From Paraglaciecola psychrophila 170 (GTDB taxonomy: Bacteria; Pseudomonadota; Gammaproteobacteria; Enterobacterales; Alteromonadaceae), in the NCBI RefSeq assembly GCF_000347635.1, contig NC_020514.1, forward strand, positions 1,984,001-2,048,000: a stretch of 64,000 nucleotides of DNA, written 5' to 3'. The notes under the pieces are model-generated. The model worked only from the letters and a program-made list of their open reading frames with translations, had not been told where the DNA came from and ran no database searches. Shown in pieces: positions 10,434 through 19,586 of the stretch. Position 1 is the first letter of the stretch, and each line of letters opens with the position of its first letter. A program made the translations under genes and the position numbers.

Positions 10434-10633
10434 TATTGAGTTTGCCAAGCGCTAATTTGCTCGGCCCTGCACTCAAAGGTATCTTTATTCGATATAAGTG
10501 ACAAAAAATATGTGTCGAAGTTAGGATTAGATAAAATATCATCTAGTGTTGGAAATAACTAAAATCATCAAGAGTAGATTAAGTGATACCTGCCTCTTCA
10601 CAGAAGTGCCATCATTTGGATGCTGTAATTTTA

Positions 10634-11656
10634 TCAGAATGATTGCTTGGGTATTGGGTTAGTTTCATCAGTGATGAAAGCTTTAGACAACATAGCTACG
10701 TTACAGCGTGCGTAGTTCTGTCCGTATTCTTGCATAACAGTTTTGTCATGGACAAAGCCATTCTTTTCGTACAGATGGATAGCTGACTCACATTTTGCGT
10801 TGGTGAGTAAAAATAGCTTTTTAATGCTTAATGACTGAGCTTCACTGAGTACATGTTGTAGCAAAATCTCACCTACTTTAAGCCCTCTTGCAGATTTTAA
10901 TACTCCCATTTTTGTCAGCTCAAAGCTGTTATCGCCCTTATTCCAGAACGCACATGTGCCGACAATACCTAGCGTTGGGTGTTCGGCAAACCAAATTTTA
11001 CCGCCTTTATCGATAATATGGCTTTGTGGATCTTCTAATACTTGTTTATCAATCGTTTCTAACACAAACATTTCGTCAATCCATTCTTTGTTAATGGTTT
11101 CAAAATGATGGGCGAGGGCAGGTTCAAACGGCTTAATCACTACTTGAGTTTGCATCGCGGTTTGGTTGATATAACGCCGTGTGCGGATAAGTAACGATTC
11201 ACGAGAAAATGATTTTTCGAGCAAAAGTAAAGACCGATAAAAATCATTATTATGCTCAGTACATAAATCTGTGGCGGCTTGCTGCACCGCTTTCCAGATT
11301 GGCTTCAACTCTTTTACTTGCTCACGGCCTTTAGGCGTTAAGCTCAGTACCCGTTTACGTGAATCAGCAGGGTCTTTAATAATCATAATCAGCTTTTCGT
11401 TTTGTAACTCTTTACAAAACTGACTTAGGGCGGGCTGGGATAAACCCAGAAGGCTCGACGCTTCTACAATGGTCAATGATTGTTTATTACTGTCTTTTAC
11501 GTCTAGCAGCGCCATTAGGGTGAACCATTTAGGGTTAATGTTCATGCCAAATTCTTGGTAAACATCCGACGCGCTGGCTAACATTCGCTCACTTATTCGT
11601 TTTAGCCGGCTGCCAAGGGCTAACTCTGCTAATTCATTTAAGAAATCTTGTTGCAT
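10634..11656 (-). CDS. MarR-family regulator fused to a GNAT acetyltransferase
   Basis: A protein of 340 residues. Residues 1 to about 145 form a MarR winged-helix domain (recognition region VEASSLLGLSQPALSQFCKEL, wing with KDPADSRKRVLSLTPKG). Residues about 155-330 form a GNAT domain with the acetyl-CoA-binding motif ARGLKVGEILLQHVL and a C-terminal ATNAKCESAIHLYEKNGF-type motif (here LTNAKCESAIHLYEKNGF). This fusion is a known architecture (helix-turn-helix/GNAT bifunctional proteins). It may acetylate a small molecule that is also sensed by the DNA-binding domain; that link is inferred. It is monocistronic and convergent with the RND pump. The target is unknown. Confidence 0.85.
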   Translation of the reverse strand: MQQDFLNELAELALGSRLKRISERMLASASDVYQEFGMNINPKWFTLMALLDVKDSNKQSLTIVEASSLLGLSQPALSQFCKELQNEKLIMIIKDPADSRKRVLSLTPKGREQVKELKPIWKAVQQAATDLCTEHNNDFYRSLLLLEKSFSRESLLIRTRRYINQTAMQTQVVIKPFEPALAHHFETINKEWIDEMFVLETIDKQVLEDPQSHIIDKGGKIWFAEHPTLGIVGTCAFWNKGDNSFELTKMGVLKSARGLKVGEILLQHVLSEAQSLSIKKLFLLTNAKCESAIHLYEKNGFVHDKTVMQEYGQNYARCNVAMLSKAFITDETNPIPKQSF

Positions 11657-11766
11657 AGTATGCTTTATTATAAAAATGTATAAATTATTATATAAGTGGT
11701 TATGTAAAATGCAAGAGCACTATTTTATTGTAGTTAACTATTTGTATACCTAAACTCCTGCAACGC

Positions 11767-12591
11767 TTATTTATGTTTTAAGGCGCTGGTCGGGTAACTA
11801 AATAGTACGTTTAGTTTTGCTTTTAGACCTTTTGCATTAAGTGTGGTTTTAGCTAAATAAGCCCATTGATGAAAAGTTATGGTAAGTGGGTTGTTACTGT
11901 TTAACTGACCAATAATCCCATATTTGCAGGGTTTTGATGCTTCTTCCTCAGCGTAAGTACCAAACAATTTATCCCAGATAATAAGTACACCTGCAAAGTT
12001 TTTATCTAAATATCCTTTATTAATTGCATGATGTACTCGGTGGTGGGAAGGGGTATTAAAAACTTTTTCAAACCAACCTAATTTGTTGACTACTTGGGTG
12101 TGTACAAAAAATTGGTATGCCAAATTTAGAGCCACGACTGTAAATACAGTAATGGGGTCAAAGCCGAGTAATATCATAGGCATCCAAAACACCCACATAC
12201 CGGCAATGGGATACATTAAACTTTGCCTAAATGCAGTCGTAAAATTCATTTTGGTCGAGCTATGATGCACGATGTGTGCAGCCCATAACCAATGAATATG
12301 GTGCGACGCTTTATGAAACCAATAATATAAAAAAATCTTGCAATATAAAGGCAACAAAAACACTTATTACTGAAAGTTCTATATCAAATAATCGATACTC
12401 ATAAAGCCAATAAAAAAACGGACATTAACAGCAGTAAAGACAATCGCATCTGCGCCTTGGTGCATTAGTGCTAGCGCAGTATTGGCTAAGCTGTCCTTTA
12501 TATCGTAATAATGTCTATGTTTAATAAACTCATAACTGATAAAAATAATAAACACCGGACTCAGCGCAAGTAATATAATTTCAACGGTCAT
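11767..12591 (-). pseudogene. Sterol desaturase / fatty acid hydroxylase family gene with two compensating frameshifts
   Basis: The N-terminal part (12591 to about 12420) and C-terminal part (about 12340 to 11767) are in the same frame, but the roughly 80 bases between are shifted and contain stops. The shift is a missing T in one T7 run (about 12412-12418) and an extra T in another (about 12328-12334). Correcting both gives an uninterrupted membrane protein of about 275 residues. Histidine motifs of the non-haem di-iron family are intact: HKASHH, HIVHHSS and HRVHH. It would hydroxylate or desaturate a lipid at the inner membrane. Its ATG overlaps the stop of the SRPBCC gene (ATGA), so they form an operon. 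Sequencing error is a real alternative to inactivation. Confidence 0.7.
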
Positions 12592-13046
12592 AGGGCTGCG
12601 CTTTTAAAGTGAGAGGCTAATTTTTTGAGTGCTTGTGTTATGTCTTTTTTTATTAAATATCCTAATATGAATTCGGGCACCCACCATGGCCCTTTGCAGC
12701 TTATATTGTAGGTAATTTCAGTTATCGGCGCAGTTGATGGCTCTGGGCTATTATTATTTGAATGAAAATAGATATCGCCACGATGTTGTGCAACGGGTTT
12801 ATCACCGATTATTTGATAACTAATTTGCTTGTCATCTGCGCTGATAATCCGCTCTTGAAATTTACCGCCGAGCATACTGATTTGCCTTATAGAGCCTGTG
12901 CCACCGCTAATTTGACCTTCATTTTGTGCTTTTATGAGTAAAAACCTAGCATTAAAAAAACGACACAAATGCTCATGTTCGAGCAATATATCTCTCACCT
13001 GTGAAGGTTTTGCAGCAATGTTTTGTTTTACACTTATTGATATCAT
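12588..13046 (-). CDS. SRPBCC (polyketide cyclase/START-like) family protein
   Basis: A 152-residue soluble protein with the SRPBCC pattern: N-terminal ISISVKQNIAAKPSQVRDIL (strand then helix), a central beta-sheet (GGTGSIRQISM, FQERIISADDKQISYQI) and a long C-terminal helix (IKKDITQALKKLASHF). Such proteins bind hydrophobic ligands; many are lipid or polyketide-binding. It is coupled to the sterol-desaturase-family gene by a 4-base overlap, so it may handle that enzyme's lipid. Divergent AraC-type regulator starts 98 bases away. Confidence 0.65.
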   Translation of the reverse strand: MISISVKQNIAAKPSQVRDILLEHEHLCRFFNARFLLIKAQNEGQISGGTGSIRQISMLGGKFQERIISADDKQISYQIIGDKPVAQHRGDIYFHSNNNSPEPSTAPITEITYNISCKGPWWVPEFILGYLIKKDITQALKKLASHFKSAAL

Positions 13047-13143
13047 TTTTACAACAGCAGGTATTTAGCAGTTGAACTAGTATATAAAAATATTCCGTGA
13101 CAGACTTGCTGTTTCGCGACCATATTTTAGCTTTAGGCGACAA

Positions 13144-14139
13144 ATGAACACACTTGCCGATCATTACTTTTCTAGCAGTCTTGACTACCTTGAGACTCTG
13201 GGTCTTAACAGCCAAGTTGTTTTGTCAGCAATTAATTTTAAAGAGTACAATGATAAACAAGCTCAACAGCTAGCGCCTCGTATTAGTTTAAGCAGCTATA
13301 ATGCCCTGCTGGATTATGCGCAACATACTTTAAACGAACCGTTGTTTGGTTTTAAGCTTGGCCAGCAAATTCGGACCGCTGATTTTGGCGTGTTGGGGTA
13401 TCTAATAGAATCGAGTGATAACTTAGCCAGTGCAATTGCAGCGCTTCTTAATTATGACAGTTTGGTGGCAGACATAGGTAAGGCACAATTCGAGCAGCAA
13501 CACGATATTGCTGTTATTCGATGGATACCTCATACAAGTTGTAACTCTCAAGTTATCTTGCGGAATATGACCGCTTGGGTGGGTGTTATTCGTCAATTGC
13601 TTAATTCGCAGTTATCGCCTAGTAGAATTTATTTTACCCAAGCTTGGTCTCACGCTGAAACAAAGATTCTTGCTAGCTGGTTTAACTGCCCTATTGAAAC
13701 TAACGCCGAATATAACCAAATTGAGTTCCCCAGTAGTTATTTGGCGCTGCCTTTTAAAACTGACAACACACAAATAAATCTTGTACTTAAACAAGTATCA
13801 GAGCAACAATTATCGCGCTTTAAAAGTCAGCAATTATTAACTGAAAAAATTAATCATTTGCTGATGGCAAAAAATGATTTGGACGACTGTAATTTAATTC
13901 GCACTTCAAGCGCATTAAACATGACGCCACGCACCGTGCAGCGCCACTTAAGACGAGAAAAAACATCGTTTGCTGAATTACTTGGAAGTGAACGCAAAAG
14001 GCGTCTGCAGCTGTATATTGGAAAATACTCTTTATGTACAATTGCCAATAAGCTTGGATTTAATGACCAAAGTTCGTTTAATCGCGCATTTAAACGTTGG
14101 TATGGATACAGCCCATTATATTATTTAAAGCATAAATGA
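13144..14139 (+). CDS. AraC-family transcriptional regulator
   Basis: A protein of 331 residues. The N-terminal half resembles the OruR/ArgR-like arabinose-binding-type domain (LGQQIRTADFGVLGYLIESSD). The C-terminal approximately 95 residues form the double helix-turn-helix: first helix pair SSALNMTPRTVQRHLRREKTSF, second IANKLGFNDQSSFNRAFKRW and the YGYSP ending that is typical of AraC proteins. It is transcribed divergently from the SRPBCC/sterol-desaturase operon and is the obvious candidate regulator of it, responding to a lipid or related ligand; this is inferred from position. Confidence 0.85.
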   Translation: MNTLADHYFSSSLDYLETLGLNSQVVLSAINFKEYNDKQAQQLAPRISLSSYNALLDYAQHTLNEPLFGFKLGQQIRTADFGVLGYLIESSDNLASAIAALLNYDSLVADIGKAQFEQQHDIAVIRWIPHTSCNSQVILRNMTAWVGVIRQLLNSQLSPSRIYFTQAWSHAETKILASWFNCPIETNAEYNQIEFPSSYLALPFKTDNTQINLVLKQVSEQQLSRFKSQQLLTEKINHLLMAKNDLDDCNLIRTSSALNMTPRTVQRHLRREKTSFAELLGSERKRRLQLYIGKYSLCTIANKLGFNDQSSFNRAFKRWYGYSPLYYLKHK

Positions 14140-14264
14140 ATGCTGTAGAGCTGGTTAATATTGAATAGTGTAGTCAATTTGGCATCTAATATTAAAAATC
14201 TGAACGCTTATTATGTGGCGGTTAATGATTAATCCACATTACATTTTGGTTCAGAAACTCAGCC

Positions 14265-14456
14265 TTATTTTTGTTTTTTATACACACATAAAGCGGATTG
14301 AGGGTAACCAAACAACGAAGAGATACTCTCGCTGACAATATGCCATCCCAACGTAGCCTGAGCATTAATTACAGCATCTAATTCATCTGTATTTAGTTCT
14401 GAGTTCGTCCAAAGCTTTCTGAACTTTAAATTAACTGTTTTATATTCCCAATTCAT
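14265..14456 (-). CDS. Small DUF4177-like protein
   Basis: The frame is open from 14573, but ATG 14456 gives a compact 63-residue protein beginning MNWEYKTVNLKF and ending CVYKKQK. The pattern (W-E-Y-K-T at the start, LN..G.hGW..vs, then a short C-terminal strand) matches the small DUF4177 family, whose role is unknown. It is followed upstream on the same strand by the CDGSH gene after a gap, so co-transcription is possible. Confidence 0.5.
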   Translation of the reverse strand: MNWEYKTVNLKFRKLWTNSELNTDELDAVINAQATLGWHIVSESISSLFGYPQSALCVYKKQK

Positions 14457-14593
14457 ATCTTCATCCCTGTAGGTATCAAAATTATGTCGATAACAGAAGC
14501 GTATAACGAGTTTAAAATTTTGCCTAAACGGGTTGGCGATAATTTCACAATATAATTCTGAAATATATGCCAACGAGTTTGGGCTTTATCGGG

Positions 14594-14833
14594 TTATATT
14601 TTTTTATGACTACCATCACACATTGGCTGTGTCGCCGTCGCTTTACAGCCACAAAAAAATATTTTTTTGGACTCGGTAGCCATGTACTTTACTGGCGTAA
14701 AACCTGTGCCACCATGAGAACCATCACAAAAAGGTTGTTTCCCACTTTTACCACAGGCGCACCAAAAGTAATTTTTACCTGATTCCACGTCTACTGCATA
14801 TGGCGTATTAGATGCTCGAATTGCCTCACTCAT
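14594..14833 (-). CDS. CDGSH iron-sulfur domain protein (two CDGSH motifs)
   Basis: The start at ATG 14833 is preferred over 14863 because a GAGGG ribosome binding site lies just upstream. This gives 79 residues. Two [2Fe-2S] CDGSH motifs are present: CACGKSGKQPFCDGSH (around residues 25-40) and CGCKATATQPMCDGSH (around residues 61-76), each with the 3-Cys-1-His ligand set. Such tandem proteins are small electron-transfer or redox-sensing proteins in the cytoplasm. No partner gene is adjacent that would define the pathway. Confidence 0.85.
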   Translation of the reverse strand: MSEAIRASNTPYAVDVESGKNYFWCACGKSGKQPFCDGSHGGTGFTPVKYMATESKKIFFCGCKATATQPMCDGSHKKI

Positions 14834-14930
14834 AATAGAACCCTCATAATTGTTGAATAACATAACGCCACGAATACTGACATATAATGGGCACTGTTAT
14901 TAGCTACTTTTTAGTCAAACTGAGATAATT

Positions 14931-16031
14931 TTAATTTAATGGCTGCTTTGCATGATTAGCACGACTATTTGAAAATAGCGGCCTTGTCTCACCTATTTTC
15001 ATTGTCCATACATTTTTGTCGAGAAAACCATTATCAGCCCCTGACTTTTTAAATCGTATAGGAGGAGAAAATATTGGTTCATCTGACAAACTGCTGATTG
15101 TTCCCCAATGAGAAGCAATCAAAGTCTTTGCTCGCACATCTATTCCTATGGAAACCGCTTCTTGTGGAGTGGTATGTGACATCCACATCAACTCCCTAGG
15201 TTCGTAAGCCCCTATGGGTAAAATAGCATAATCAAACGAAGCATATTTATCACCGATATGATTGAAGATGGTTTCTGAGTAACCGCTATCGCCAATAAAC
15301 AAAATACGTTTCTGGGTACTTTCAATTACCCAGGTGGCCCATAAGGTTTCATTATGATCGGATATACTGCGTGCTGAGTCATGAACTGCGGGTTCTGCAG
15401 TCAGCTTTATGCCTTTAATCAATTCTGATTGATGCCAATCTAACTCAGTCACTTTAGTATATCCCCGCTCAGTAAAAAAAGACTTAAGCCCCAAAGGCAC
15501 CACCACGTGTATTTCATCTTTAGCGTTTAAGCTTCTAACGGTTTTATCATCTAAGTGGTCATAATGGCTATGTGAAACAATCAGAATATCGATTGATGGC
15601 AATTGATTGATAGGAATGGGCGAAGCAACAAACCTTCTTGGCCCTGCCCACGAAACTGGGCTGGCGTATTCGGATAGAAAAGGGTCGGTTAAGATTGTCA
15701 CATCAGAGGTTTTTATCAGAAAACTGGCATGGCCCAACCAAGTAATACGCTCGTTTTTAATTGAATTTAAAAGTTGAATCGACTCTGACGTTGACAACTG
15801 ATGTCCTTCAGGAATATCAGGAACAAACAATGAGTCCCATGCTCTTCGAATATAGAACGATAGGCCTTTGGGGGCGACAGTTTCTACAAACGGATCGTTT
15901 TGATATCCACTATGTGTATGGTGTTTGGGTTTATTGTCTAATGCTGGTTTCTCAGAATATTTAGACGACGATGAGGTACAGCCAAATAATAAAGCGAGTG
16001 CTAAAAGGGTACTCATTATCACCCTCATCAT
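14931..16031 (-). CDS. NAPE-PLD-like metallo-beta-lactamase-fold hydrolase, lipoprotein
   Basis: A protein of 366 residues. The N-terminal segment ALALLFGC with Cys18 is a lipobox, so it is probably anchored in the outer or inner membrane facing the periplasm. The MBL fold is clear: GHASFLI (residues 100-106), DPFLSEYASPVSWAGPRR (about 116-133) and the metal-binding HSHYDHLD with His154, His156, Asp158 and His159. These features match the N-acylphosphatidylethanolamine phospholipase D / UlaG-like group. Later ligands include GDSGYS and the HWGT near residue 308. The substrate may be a phospholipid or N-acyl lipid; not shown by the sequence. Monocistronic, with a long free region upstream. Confidence 0.8.
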   Translation of the reverse strand: MMRVIMSTLLALALLFGCTSSSSKYSEKPALDNKPKHHTHSGYQNDPFVETVAPKGLSFYIRRAWDSLFVPDIPEGHQLSTSESIQLLNSIKNERITWLGHASFLIKTSDVTILTDPFLSEYASPVSWAGPRRFVASPIPINQLPSIDILIVSHSHYDHLDDKTVRSLNAKDEIHVVVPLGLKSFFTERGYTKVTELDWHQSELIKGIKLTAEPAVHDSARSISDHNETLWATWVIESTQKRILFIGDSGYSETIFNHIGDKYASFDYAILPIGAYEPRELMWMSHTTPQEAVSIGIDVRAKTLIASHWGTISSLSDEPIFSPPIRFKKSGADNGFLDKNVWTMKIGETRPLFSNSRANHAKQPLN

Positions 16032-17220
16032 TTTTTGTTTCTCATTATTTGCCTCTTATGATCTAAAATATTCATAACCGAAAACCCATAACTAATATGT
16101 CATCACCTTCAAGCACGCAAATAAGACAGTCAATGTTAAAATGATACAAATAGACACGTTTGCGCATTTCATTATCTCTCTCTAAAAATGCATTCATATT
16201 ACTATTTGGAAACGTCATGCGTTTAAATTTCCAGCTGTCATTATTTCATAATGGGTATTTCGTCGCACACATTATAAATATAAATATGAATCTTAAATGT
16301 AAATGATATTTTTATTAGGGGATCACTCCAATCCTTAACCCCTATTTTATAAATGAGTCAAAACTGCGCTGAGTAACTAAGTCTTGTAGTTTAAAGCAAC
16401 TAAGCATTTATCTCACTAACATAAAGCCGGTGTTTAATGTCACTGAGTAAAAATTCTATATTATGATTCAGCTTACATATAACGGGGTCTATTTAATTTA
16501 TGGGCTCGACATTATCTGTTTGAATAAGCTTGTGTTCTCTTATGCTTTAAACAACGGCGTGGGAGGAAGGCATCAAATCTAAGTGATCTTATTGTGTCTT
16601 CGTTACAGAGAACACGATATTTGTTGGGTGATCTTCTGTTTGGCTGATTATTTTGTAGCGGACGGTGTGACTCAGGTGACCTGAGTATGATGGCCTCTAG
16701 CTCTGCGTTTATTGTTTTGAACTAAGGCACTCAAGCTGGTTAAAAATAAAGCACTCATTCGGCCAAGTAATTGAATCGATTTATGATAAAAACAAGCACT
16801 GAATGCTGTGTTTTTGTTGTGTGAGCAGATTAATGTTTGAAACTCAGACTTGCCTAATAAAATGATTGGCTCCAATGAGCGATCGCCAGACAGCCAGGTT
16901 TCTTTGCACATATTGTCGCTTTACTGAAAAATCAGACGTTCTAATCCTTGATAATTAACCAAAAAATTGTGCCAAATTCGAACATTAAAGCCCATTTATA
17001 TATGTCATTATTGAATGACACGGGTATATAAGTTTGTTTCATCAAAGAGCTATTCTTTAAGTGCTCTGTTCTTAATTATTGTTTACTCTGACTAATTTTT
17101 CTTATTATAATTAAGCCCTAATCCGCCGTTAATATGTGTAGGTATATCAAAGGTAAATTAGTTCATTTTTTAATTTTTCCTATCATTTTATGAGATATAC
17201 CTACATTAGGATTTATCAAA
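16032..17220. other. 1.2 kb intergenic stretch, no supported gene
   Basis: Only an unassigned 79-codon minus-strand frame (16672-16911) is present; its translation matches nothing I recognise and the frame has no good ribosome binding site. A weak hairpin (TAGGGG ... CCCCTA followed by TTTT) lies near 16315-16350. The promoter of the antiporter gene should lie in the last 150 bases, where an inverted repeat is listed separately. Confidence 0.4.
17138..17204. promoter_or_regulatory. 11-bp inverted repeat upstream of the antiporter gene
   Basis: GTAGGTATATC at 17138-17148 and its exact reverse complement GATATACCTAC at 17194-17204 flank a 45-base A+T-rich segment. The right arm ends 16 bases before the ATG at 17221, so a stem here would sit close to the ribosome binding region. 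It could be a pair of operator half-sites or an mRNA structure. No protein is known to bind it. Confidence 0.35.
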
Positions 17221-18191
17221 ATGCTTCTAGCAATATTATCGTTAATATCAGGGTTGATTTTGTTGCTATGGAGTGCAGATCGTTTTGTCGACGGTGCCGC
17301 AGCGACATCTAAATACGCAGGTATGCCTCCGCTATTAGTAGGTATGCTAGTAGTTGGTTTGGTACTTCAGCGCCAGAGATGGTGGTATCTGCTATGGCAG
17401 CCATAGATGGTAATCCAAGCTTGGCACTAGGTAATGCTTATGGTTCTAACATTACTAATATTGCTCTCATTTTAGGTCTCGTTGCACTAATTAGTCCGAT
17501 TAAAGTAAATCCACAAGTACTGCGTAAAGAACTCCCTATTTTATTAGTGATTACTTTAATTGCGGGCTGGCAGTTGTTTGATCTTAATTTAAGTACCGTC
17601 GATGCGTGGTGTTTAATAGGTATATTTTTACTGTTTGTTTTTTGGACAGTGTGGCAAGGAATGCATAATTCAGGTGATGCCTTAGCAGTTGAAGTAATCA
17701 CAGAATTAGCAAGTACTCCGACTATGTCATTAAAAGCATCAATACTCTGGTTGGCCTTAGGGTTGTTATTGTTAGTTTTCGCTTCGCGTTTATTAGTTTA
17801 CGGAGCAGTTTTTATTGCTCATTCTTTAGGGATTAGCGATCTGATTATTGGTTTAACTGTGGTGGCAATAGGCACCTCATTACCAGAGTAAGCCTCTTCG
17901 TTGATAGCGATTAAAAAGGGCGAACATGATATTGCACTGGGTAATATTATAGGTTCAAATTTGTTTAACACTTTAGCTGTTGTCGGTATTGCAGCTTTAA
18001 TTCAACCAATGAGCTTGGAAGTCGCCGTTCTGAGCCGCGACTGGACTCTAATGGCCGTGCTAACGTTTGCTTTATTGTTAATGGGTCTTGGCCATAAACA
18101 GCATGCTGGTAGAATTAATCGAATTGAGGGAGCATTATTATTGACAGTATTCTTTGGGTATACGGGGTATCTTTTCAGTACTATATTGTAG
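17221..18191 (+). pseudogene. Broken CaxA/YrbG-type Ca2+/Na+ antiporter
   Basis: The intact family is an inner-membrane cation/Ca2+ exchanger with two inverted repeats of five helices. The start MLLAILSLISGLILLLWSAD is intact. A single G is missing near 17365, in the codons for GLGTSAPE, which shifts the frame; the correct frame resumes as TSAPEMVVSAMAA. The second copy of the signature, GTSLPE, is followed by an in-frame TAA (17889-17891) where Leu is expected (TTA to TAA), after which ASSLIAIKKGEHDIALGN continues to the true stop at 18191. Frameshift plus nonsense makes this a genuine pseudogene, though otherwise well preserved and so recent. Confidence 0.85.
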
Positions 18192-18405
18192 TTTGACCTA
18201 AAACGACCATTTATCGCTCATATTTTCTCCTGAACAAACAACCCCTGAATGTCTGATTCTGCTAATTGGGATCGTTCCCTGAACTAAACATATATGTCTG
18301 CAAATGGCACAAACTTCCCAGTCAGTGAACTTACGATGTGATTCGTTTTGGCAAACGGCAAAAAAGAGCTAAAGCGGAATACCAAAGCTGCATACTAATG
18401 ACATT

Positions 18406-18783
18406 TTAGTCTACGTTTGCCAATATTATCTTTAAATCCGCTGCATTGACGAGCGCAAATTTGCGCTTGAAAAGTTCACCGCTTTCATCGAAGAACAAGA
18501 GTTCTGCACTTTTTGCCTTGTATTTTTGCATAATTTTATCTGTTGCTGGATAACCTGTGCGTGATACTAAATAGTTTACGGTATCACCAAGCTCCCTCTT
18601 AGCATTATTAATTTCAATTGTCTGTTGATTACTCACTATTAGATTGAGATCGTAAATAAAAACCACCGACTTTTTGCCATTGCCAACCTGATTCAAATCG
18701 TCATCGATTGACGCCGGTAATGACCATATAAATGCAGCAACGAAAACTGCAATGAGTCCAGTTATCAGGAGGGTCTTTTTCAT
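18406..18783 (-). CDS. Small exported or membrane-anchored protein of unknown function
   Basis: A protein of 125 residues. Residues 3-23 form one hydrophobic segment (LLITGLIAVFVAAFIWSLPA) that could be a signal peptide or an anchor. The rest is soluble and reminiscent of a small thioredoxin-like or TrbI/YceI-sized periplasmic domain (VVFIYDLNLIVSNQQ, ELLFFDESGELFKRKFALV) but lacks Cys residues, so it is not a thiol oxidoreductase. Ribosome binding site AGGAGG lies 10 bases before the ATG. I do not recognise a family. Confidence 0.55.
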   Translation of the reverse strand: MKKTLLITGLIAVFVAAFIWSLPASIDDDLNQVGNGKKSVVFIYDLNLIVSNQQTIEINNAKRELGDTVNYLVSRTGYPATDKIMQKYKAKSAELLFFDESGELFKRKFALVNAADLKIILANVD

Positions 18784-18977
18784 AGCGTTTAACTTCTCAT
18801 TATACTCTACTTAGCATCATACCAAATTCGAGCTATACCTTAGGAAAATAGAATATCACTTCTGCTGCAAGCAATTATGGTAGTGACGTGCTTTTGATGT
18901 TTGTCGATTGTATAGTAAAACGAAATAGCCGTTTAAAACTAGCCAAGACTTACTTCGACCCCTTCTTGACCAATGCG

Positions 18978-19172
18978 CTAAATTACAATTTGCCCTAGTT
19001 CAGTATCTTCGAGTTTATGAAGAAAGTCCGCATAGGCGTCTGCTGGAATACAATATAACTCTAGCTTATTTGTATTCGATACAGCCAAAAAACCACCAGT
19101 CTGCTTAACAACTGCCATAAAGTTTTTTTAAACTCTGAAATACTTATTGTTTTGTCAGCAAGTATTGGCCTA
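18978..19172 (-). pseudogene. Remnant of a StbD/RelB-type antitoxin
   Basis: Reading from 19172 downward gives RPILADKTISISEFKK, the characteristic start of StbD-type antitoxins (ILADKTVSISELKK). A base is missing in the A7 run (19123-19129), after which MAVVKQTGGFLAVSNTNKLE and YCIPADAYADFLHKLED continue to a TAG at 18978-18980 within ELGQIVI. The start codon is gone: the sequence after the AAGGAG ribosome binding site reads AGTCTTAGG with no ATG. The cognate StbE/RelE toxin gene is not recognisable downstream. Such modules stabilise plasmids or mobile DNA, so this may mark an old insertion. Confidence 0.6.
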
Positions 19173-19271
19173 AGACTCTCCTTATGCTCGACTGTCAAAA
19201 CTGCTAAAAAGCTTGATAATATATCTAATCAATAAGGTAAACAAATAAAATGAGCTTGTAAAAATTCTGAA

Positions 19272-19574
19272 TCACCATTGGGTGTAATTTCGCTGAGAAA
19301 TTTGTGAATTTTTCGCAATGTCTCCTAGTGGCACATGGCTAAATGATAGAGGGTGTTGGTGTTGAAGAGTTTTAGCAGCAAAATAAAGCAATATAATTCT
19401 TTGTTCGTATTTCTGCTGTGAAGGATCTGCTGTCATTAGAATACCAACCATGAATAGAATTAACAAGACACCCATAATAGTGAGCAACCCCAAAAAATAG
19501 TTTTTGGATTTATTACGATGGGTGTCTTTATAATTTCTTTTATGGGTGTCTTTATAATTTCGTATAAACTGCAA
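19272..19574 (-). CDS. Possible small membrane protein with a duplicated octapeptide
   Basis: A frame of 100 codons starting at TTG 19574, 12 bases after the sensor-kinase stop. The N-terminus carries a perfect internal duplication, RNYKDTHK then RNYKDTHR, coded by a 24-base tandem repeat. One hydrophobic helix follows (about residues 27-48, YFLGLLTIMGVLLILFMVGIL). The remainder is polar. There is no strong ribosome binding site for the TTG; the internal ATG (MGVLLILF) is another possible start. Coding status is uncertain and no family is recognised. Confidence 0.3.
   Translation of the reverse strand: MQFIRNYKDTHKRNYKDTHRNKSKNYFLGLLTIMGVLLILFMVGILMTADPSQQKYEQRIILLYFAAKTLQHQHPLSFSHVPLGDIAKNSQISQRNYTQW
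19511..19558. repeat. 24-bp direct tandem duplication
   Basis: ATGGGTGTCTTTATAATTTC occurs twice with a period of 24 bases. The copy boundary is in frame with the minus-strand small membrane ORF and encodes the repeated octapeptide RNYKDTHK/R. This kind of duplication is typical of replication slippage. Confidence 0.7.
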
Positions 19575-19586
19575 AAGATTCGCTAC

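Noticed and set aside
16310..16350. Intrinsic terminator
   Set aside because: Only a six-base stem with a long loop, and no gene ends nearby on the plus strand.
16672..16911. 79-codon minus-strand frame as a gene or transposase fragment
   Set aside because: No motif, no conserved pattern I recognise, no ribosome binding site; left as part of the intergenic description.
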